From: Catonia carolina
Taxonomy: Eukaryota; Arthropoda; Insecta; Hemiptera; Achilidae
NCBI GenBank assembly: GCA_035578175.1
Contig: JAQMRL010000003.1
Span: 27,476,672-27,540,671 of the forward strand
Length of the DNA stretch: 64,000 bases
Direction: 5' to 3'
Shown: piece by piece, positions 58,465 to 64,000 of the stretch
Layout of the letters: each line of letters begins with the position of its first letter
How positions within the stretch are numbered: position 1 is the stretch's first letter
Program-made: the position numbers and the translations under genes
The notes under the pieces: generated by a model
What the model was told of the DNA's origin: nothing
Database searches by the model: none
What the model saw: only the letters and a program-made list of their open reading frames with translations

Positions 58465-59185
58465 TGGTCATTTAGGCTTAATGAAGATTGTAATTTTAAA
58501 TTTTTTAAATAAATATTTGTTATTTACCGAGATCCTTTCAGTCTCTTAGCTTACAATATTTTTCAATTTTCTACCTTCAAGGTATTATATGTGGTCATTT
58601 TTGCATTTTTATACTGTATTTTGTCAATAGTTTAATACCACAAAAGTTAATTGCTATTTCCAAAAATAATTTTAAAATTAAGTAAATGTAGTACGTTATT
58701 AGAATTATCAGTCTGACAGTAAAAATGATTTAACGTATTAATATTTTGATTCAAAAAGAAAGTCAGAATATTATGTAAGTAGAAGAAATGAATGTTGAGA
58801 AAACGAATGTGATATTTGAGCGCAACCGGATAAGGACTTGGCCGTCTAAAGGGCAATAAATCCTTCTCAGGTCTTTTGTATTTTATTCGGGAATAAAGGA
58901 AAGAGATATATGCAGACCGCTAGGCTATCAAATGTATTTAACCTTCCAAAGAATCTTCCAGTGAATCTTTCAAGATTTAAATAACCTACGCAATTTTTAG
59001 TTGTGATAACGGGCACACTATTACGAACACAAAATAAAATATTTTTAAACTTCCAAACATTATACATAAATTCTTGGTTTAACTTCACCATTTACTGAGT
59101 TGATTAATTTAATTTTGATATTAATATGAAATAAAGGACGGACGTAGGTTTAAATAATTAACTTAATAATAGTAAAATTATAGTA
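58465..59185. other. AT-rich non-coding block
   Basis: Nothing was recognised. Confidence 0.35.
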
Positions 59186-59582
59186 CTCTGGCCATAGCAG
59201 GCAGGTGGAGTGTTAAATTATTTGCACTTGATCTGCTAGTTCCAAGGCTACTAAAAATACTTCTGTTTCTTATCACATGGTCAGCGAACTATATGACTGA
59301 AGCATTTAAGAACAAAAGAGGCAAAGGTGTAAATGACACTAATCAGAGTTATCTCCTCTGAAAGTAATGAATTTCATTATACAGCCAGACCCTGTAGTGA
59401 ATGAATTGAAGGTGTCATTTGCGGGGTGGAAAATATATGCTTCTCAGAGAGCCCGGCAAGCTGATAAGCATACTTTTCAACTCAGTGAGGAAGGCAATTG
59501 CAAACCACCTCACTCCTCATGTTACTTAGTAAAACCTTTAAAGGTTCTAACCAGTCTTTCGGCTGATAACCTAAACAACAAA
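59186..59582 (+). repeat. R3 SINE-like repeat, near full length
   Basis: AGCAGGCAGGTGGAGTGTTA at the start, GAATTTCATTATACAGCCAG in the middle, and TTTCGGCTGATAACCTAAAC plus AACAAAT at the end. The long open frame starting at 59367 (MNFIIQPDPVVNELKVS) is a chance frame of the repeat, not a gene. Confidence 0.75.
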
Positions 59583-59724
59583 TATAGTAATACATTAATT
59601 TATTTTTCAAAAATGTTTTCTACAATAGCCTTGTACTATATTATTAGAAATGAGAAGGAAAAAGGAATCCTAGCAAAAGAAGAAAATTTGCCGGTTCGCC
59701 AGTTTGATAGCCTAGTTTGATAAG

Positions 59725-59802
59725 AACTCCGCGGAATAGTTCTCGTTATCAGCCAACAAATTTAAGGTAGCTATGATGATTGCCAACATCCGAAGCGAAT
59801 AG
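59725..59802 (+). pseudogene. Scrap of an endonuclease/RT LINE ORF2 end
   Basis: Translation gives SAE-stop-FSLSANKFKVAMMIANI plus RSE and a stop. This is the same final motif (AMMI.N.R) as the tail at 18232-18573. Only about 25 codons are preserved. Confidence 0.45.
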
Positions 59803-61344
59803 GCACGCCAAGGAGAAGAACTAACACTACATTACTTTTACACTTGCAAATTAACCTTTATGTTCTTGAGTTTTTCACTTTTCACTTTTATAAATTTAAA
59901 GAAAGAGGTTGTTAGTTTGGAGGCCAGGTAACAAATACTTCTCTGAAATATTGTTTTTGCAGTTAAAGTTATCAAATTCTTGTTTCTATCACTGTAGTAG
60001 TGGATTCGCTTCGGAAAGTTCCCTGGAATATTTTTGCGCCAAAAGTTGTGCAAGTTGTCGAACTTTTAGAGCTTCAGTCGTTGAACAACTGCTTAAAAGG
60101 TTAGAGTGGTTTATGTAATAACTAATTTGATATTATTTGGTTTGATATTATTCTTGGAATTTAAAAAAAAAACGTTATTAACTTCCTGTTTTTAGTCATT
60201 ACATACACTCTGAATAGCTCTAGTTAACTATCTTTATTAAATTTCATTGAAATTGGCAGCCAAATGATAATTTCAGTTGATAACAAGCTACGGAGAAAAC
60301 CAATTTAAATTTTTTTAAACTTTCAGTAAATCCAACCACACTAACATCAAAGAAAGACAGAATAATTTTGTTTAAAATTAATGGTAAGATTGAATAAGAA
60401 ATTATCAATTCAAAATAACAGTTATGTTCAAGAATAACAGTTATCAAACAGTAAATGTTAGCCACAATAGCGAACTTTGATTACAAATTTCTGAAATTCT
60501 AATTTACCAGTAGTTCATTGCATGCTTCTGCGAGCTGATTGCTCTTTTGCCTCTTCGAGTTTGTTGGGGGGTACTTTCGAAAGAAGATAATCTACGTCTA
60601 AATTATCAAATAATTCAAACTGTATTAGAAAATAACTTACTTAATTTAACGTAATACTTAAGAGAGAAAGTTTTTCTGTATTTATGCAATTCATTCAGCT
60701 TAAATATAAATTGTGCACTACCTTTAACCATACCGGTGGGCAAATACTTTTATATAAATAAAAATAATAATAAAAAAAATTGGGCGCCAGCTCTATCAAC
60801 AAAGGATGAGAAAAATAAATGAAAAAACTTTATTTCCTGGCTTTAAACTAATTTATTATTTTATGAATATTAATATAAAACTACTTACAAAATAATCCTT
60901 AACGTATTTAAAAATATAGCCGGCCTTTTCTCTGCCGTAATTTTAATACAAAAAATCCTTAAAAAACGCTTAATAAATATACGTATATATTTACCACCAA
61001 TTAAATATGTTTCCTAATTTCTTCTTCTTCACCTCGTTCTCCCGGTCACTTCTTCAAATACTGCTCTTTCTTAACTAACCGTTTCACTCTTAAGTCCCAA
61101 GGAAATTGATTTTTATTTCCTGGTTCCGAACCAAGAAACCTCTGGTTGACAAGCCTCCGTCTCCTACTTTACGTTCAACCAAACTGGAGGTCCAACGGGA
61201 ACCACCCCAATGATTGGCTGAAAGGTGGTAGATGGAGGAACGGTCCAAAAACACAGTGAGATAAATTCACCGGCCTAATGAATGCCAGATGATTGACCGT
61301 TGGCTATATTTACAACTTATGGTCTAACTACTATTTTAAAATAA
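59803..61344. other. AT-rich non-coding block
   Basis: 61130-61205 read on the minus strand is tRNA-like in places (GGAGACGGAGGCTTGTCAAC, TTGGTTCGGAACCAGG) and may be a worn SINE head. Nothing else was recognised. Confidence 0.3.
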
Positions 61345-61978
61345 TGTGACACTTATAACTAAGGTCCGTTTCGGGATCTAGGTCATTAAATAATAATTAT
61401 TTATTAATATTTGTATTAATTATTAATACACTAAAGTTTAAAATTGCAAATATGTATTACAATTGAAAGATTTACAAAATAAATAATAAACTAATTATAA
61501 TGGAGTATTACAATAAATAACTTAAATAATTTACTTAGTACTACTTACAAATAATTATTCACAAAGCACATACACAAGATAATATAACAATAGTTAACCA
61601 CTACAATGCTCGGATACGTAACCTTTACTACGCACCTATAGCCACTCAATAAACACTCGTCAAAGATCAAACGGATACTAAGTCCTTGACCGTACTCGGG
61701 CGCTCTTTATACTATATAGCCTGATCAAAAAAGGTAATTCCAGAGAAGCAGAGAAATTCCATGCAAATAATAAAGTACAAAAACCCCTTTTTACTGGAAA
61801 CATCATAACTATTGTAAACAAGTAAATAGATCTATTGTAAAATAGATAAAAGGTGTTACAGGTATAATTAACCGACCCTTTCATAAATAGTTGTACAACA
61901 AAAACATTTTATAAATAGGTATCCTTTTATAACTGACCCTATTGTTACTTTTTAACTCTATTATCTACTCTTTTAACA
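61345..61978 (-). mobile_element. Solo LTR, second copy (634 bp)
   Basis: On the minus strand it begins TGTTAAAAGAGTAGATAATA and ends AAGTGTCACA, giving TG...CA ends. Shared with the plus-strand copy at 7354: GGATACCTATTT, TGTACAACTATTTATGAAAG, TTTGATCTTTGACGAGT and CCTAGATCCCGAAACGGACC. It is uninterrupted here and defines the LTR limits. No target duplication, gag or pol is adjacent. Confidence 0.65.
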
Positions 61979-62096
61979 TTTTATGAATTAAGTACTAGAA
62001 ATTTCTTGAACCATATTCGTCTTCAATATTGTCAAAGTAACTTATTCTAACAATGGCGGTTTTTTCCTACGTTATTTATTTGGTTTTTACCTTAAT
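61979..62096. other. AT-rich stretch
   Basis: Nothing was recognised. Confidence 0.3.
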
Positions 62097-62137
62097 AATG
62101 GACGTTATGGTAATTAGGAATTACCATACCGTCCATT
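62097..62137. repeat. 19-bp hairpin (18 of 19 paired)
   Basis: AATGGACGTTATGGTAATT, loop AGG, then the reverse complement with one mismatch. Weaker pairing (TTTACC.TAATA with TATT.GTAAA) extends it to roughly 62085-62147. Confidence 0.85.
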
Positions 62138-63357
62138 TATTGTAAATCGTACTTTTATAACGGTACTTTGGTAACAACCATCGTAGGTTAAACATTGAGT
62201 CACTAATTTATTTAAATATTAACTTTTATTAATTTTCCTTTTTACTTTAACTTTCTTTTCTCTTTAAAACATTGGCCCAAAAATAAGTATTTTGCATTTA
62301 ATATAAAAAATAATTACCAAAAATGCACCTTTTTTAAGATCTATTCAATATAAGTTGTTTAATACGAAATTCATAGAATTTTTTTGTTCTAAGATATAAA
62401 TCTTACAACCCTTTTCTATTGTACAGTATTAACGAACCAATCAATAAATACACAAACTCTATTTTAGATTTAATTTTTTTTTAATTCTTGACTTATATTT
62501 TTAGGCGGGGTTAGCGTGGTGTTATGGTACAAGACACCCTTCTTTCCTTCCGGTTCAAAGCACCACTGAATTTAACAATGCTCTTTAACTTTCTTCTTAC
62601 TTTTGTTATATAAAAAAAATTATTTGATTCGTTAAGTATAAATTCAAAACATATTTTTTTAACTGTTAATATAATTTTAAAAACATTCTTTAGCTAAAAT
62701 AAGTTTACAATTTTAATACTTAAATTATCTAATATTAAACATAGGTCTAATGGTTATAATCATTTTCTACACCATGTCAGATTTTCGGTAAGAGTCTGCC
62801 AATTTTTAAACGTTACGACAAATCCTTCCATACCCCACTGTGGTTGCTGATAACCCAACCTTTAATATAACTTTCAATTAACTAAAAAATTAAACAGTAA
62901 CGAAATAAATAAATTGTTTCGATTTGAAAGTTTGTTGAAGAAAAGCCTATCAGCAATACTTTTCTTAAATTTATTATTCGAAAGTTTTCAAACTGTTCTT
63001 GTTAAGACAACAAATAGATAAGATGTTTATAAGTAGATAAGAATAAACAAAAACAAAATTTTATTTTGTTTTCACTTGATGAGTAATCAAAATTTTGCTC
63101 AAATTTCTTAATTATTAATAAGCTTACACTTTTTAAGATGTACAAAAATTTATAAATAAAAATACTAATATTGTTACAATGTATGAAGGGAATGTGTGTT
63201 CGAAAATTTTTGAGGAGGACCATGATTTTTAAACTGTTAACGAAAAAACAAAAGTAAAAAACCGGGTTTGCAAGAAATATTATGTACGTACCATACAATA
63301 ATAGTAATGGTACAGGTAGACCTGTCCTCGAGTATGGCTATTGTGAAAGAGTCTCGA
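62138..63357. other. AT-rich non-coding block with weak SINE-like traces
   Basis: 62505-62575 (GCGGGGTTAGCGTGGTGTTA, CCGGTTCAAAGC) and 62780-62880 (CCCCACTGTGGTTGCTGATA) resemble parts of S2/S3 SINEs. They are separated and too worn to call. Confidence 0.3.
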
Positions 63358-63500
63358 GTACCTATTTAGGCAATTGTTCAGGCTCAGTTCAAGTCCCGGT
63401 CAGGCCCGGTATTTTTTCATGACTAATTTTCTTCTATCACCCTTCTCATCTTCTGATTAGCAGTAATTGCGAAACAGTCGCACGTAAAACAAAACAAAAT
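63358..63500 (+). repeat. S3 SINE
   Basis: CAGTTCAAGTCCCGGTCAGG (B-box region), ATTTTTTCATGACTAATTTT, TCTGATTAGCAGTAATTGCG and CAGTCGCACGTAAAACAAA. The A-box half is poorly preserved. Confidence 0.6.
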
Positions 63501-63875
63501 TATAATATCCTTTAATTTTTTTCAAACTACATTAGTACGGTTACTCAGCAAAAACATTAAGGCAACCTGGACCCAATAAAAAAACAATTTAGGCCTACTA
63601 TTTTTTTTCATTTTATTTTTTTAAATCTCCATATTATTTTCTTTAAAATGATATATAACATGTAATTACTTGTAATTTCTTTTATATATATAAATAATTT
63701 TAATCCAGCTTCACCGGCAGGTTTTTGCACATTAAATTTGAAATTTCCTTAATTTTTATTTGTTTGAATGTTTCAATAAATAATCAGTATCAATTTATGA
63801 TTATGAAAGGGAAGCTAGAAGGAAAAAGAATTATCCAGAAAACATCTGGAAGAACAGTATGATAACTTATGTGAC
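63501..63875. other. AT-rich non-coding block
   Basis: Nothing was recognised. Confidence 0.3.
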
Positions 63876-63957
63876 TGTAAATTTGGAATGTTTTAAGTTA
63901 AGACTGTTTGTTTGGAATGTAAATTTGGAATGTTTTAAGTTAAGAATGTTTGTTTGG
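63876..63957. repeat. Tandem duplication, 42-bp unit
   Basis: Two adjacent copies of a unit starting TGTAAATTTGGAATGTTTTA differ at about one position (GACTGT versus GAATGT) over 42 bp, suggesting a recent duplication. Confidence 0.9.
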
Positions 63958-64000
63958 ATTTCTTCCGGTTTTTTGTGATTTCCTGCAAATATGTATTTTT

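Noticed and set aside
59367..59720. 117-codon open frame
   Set aside because: It runs through the R3 repeat and into a LINE scrap. The equivalent frame is broken in other R3 copies.
7354..61978. The two LTRs as ends of one provirus
   Set aside because: They are in opposite orientation, 54 kb apart, and no gag/pol lies inside in the right arrangement.
1..64000. CRISPR arrays, operons or ribosome-binding sites
   Set aside because: No regularly spaced short repeats with unique spacers were seen. The content is eukaryotic: SINEs, LINEs with poly(A) and mariners.

Overview
The window looks like AT-rich, gene-poor intergenic or intronic DNA from an insect, probably a hemipteran. That placement is an inference from the repeat content: several mariner subfamilies, transposases with a DUF4817-type N-terminal domain, Jockey and endonuclease/RT-type LINE tails, tRNA-derived SINEs and long TG/CA microsatellites. 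No intact host gene was recognised on either strand. Nearly every long open frame is part of a transposable element, a microsatellite or chance AT-rich sequence. All alignments here were made by eye.

Layout. 0.6-1.4 kb: relic of Ty3/gypsy protease and RT (minus). 3.6-4.1 kb: first copy of a dispersed TG-microsatellite repeat (called T1 here). 4.6-5.6 kb: a SINE (S1) split by a 781-bp non-autonomous transposon whose 3' end is an inverted copy of its own 5' end. 7.35-8.4 kb: solo LTR carrying a nested SINE (R3). 8.9-9.1 kb: SINE S2. 14.1-15.4 kb: nearly intact mariner. 17.2-18.6 kb: LINE tails. 18.6-22.5 kb: T1 copies, CA tracts and a piggyBac-like MITE relic. 22.9-23.3 kb: mariner relic. 26.2-27.3 kb: decayed DUF4817/DDE transposase. 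27.6-30.5 kb: two T1 copies and one R3. 32.4-32.9 kb: RT C-terminus. 33.7-37.7 kb: SINEs. 38.6-39.0 kb: GC-rich island. 42.3-43.2 kb: 5'-truncated Jockey LINE. 44.8-45.8 and 48.1-49.0 kb: two related mariner derivatives with about 185-bp inverted ends. 47.8-50.6 kb: possible larger TIR element with a MADF-like relic, enclosing the second derivative. 51.3-53.1 kb: T1 interrupted by a TTAA-flanked MITE. 54.1-55.4 kb: SINE cluster. 55.6-56.7 kb: deletion derivative of an IS630/Tc1-like element with 41-bp TIRs. 58.3-63.5 kb: SINEs, an R3, a LINE scrap and a second solo LTR.

Relationships. The elements record layered insertions with readable target duplications: R3 into an LTR, S1 into T1, a TTAA element into T1, and a TA element into S1. 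The most unusual theme is that two unrelated Tc1/mariner-type families both gave rise to snap-back derivatives. In one, the terminal 3' quarter of the element is duplicated in inverted orientation; in the other it is the 5' end including the transposase start codon. In both, much of the transposase is lost but TIR ends and TA target duplications remain.
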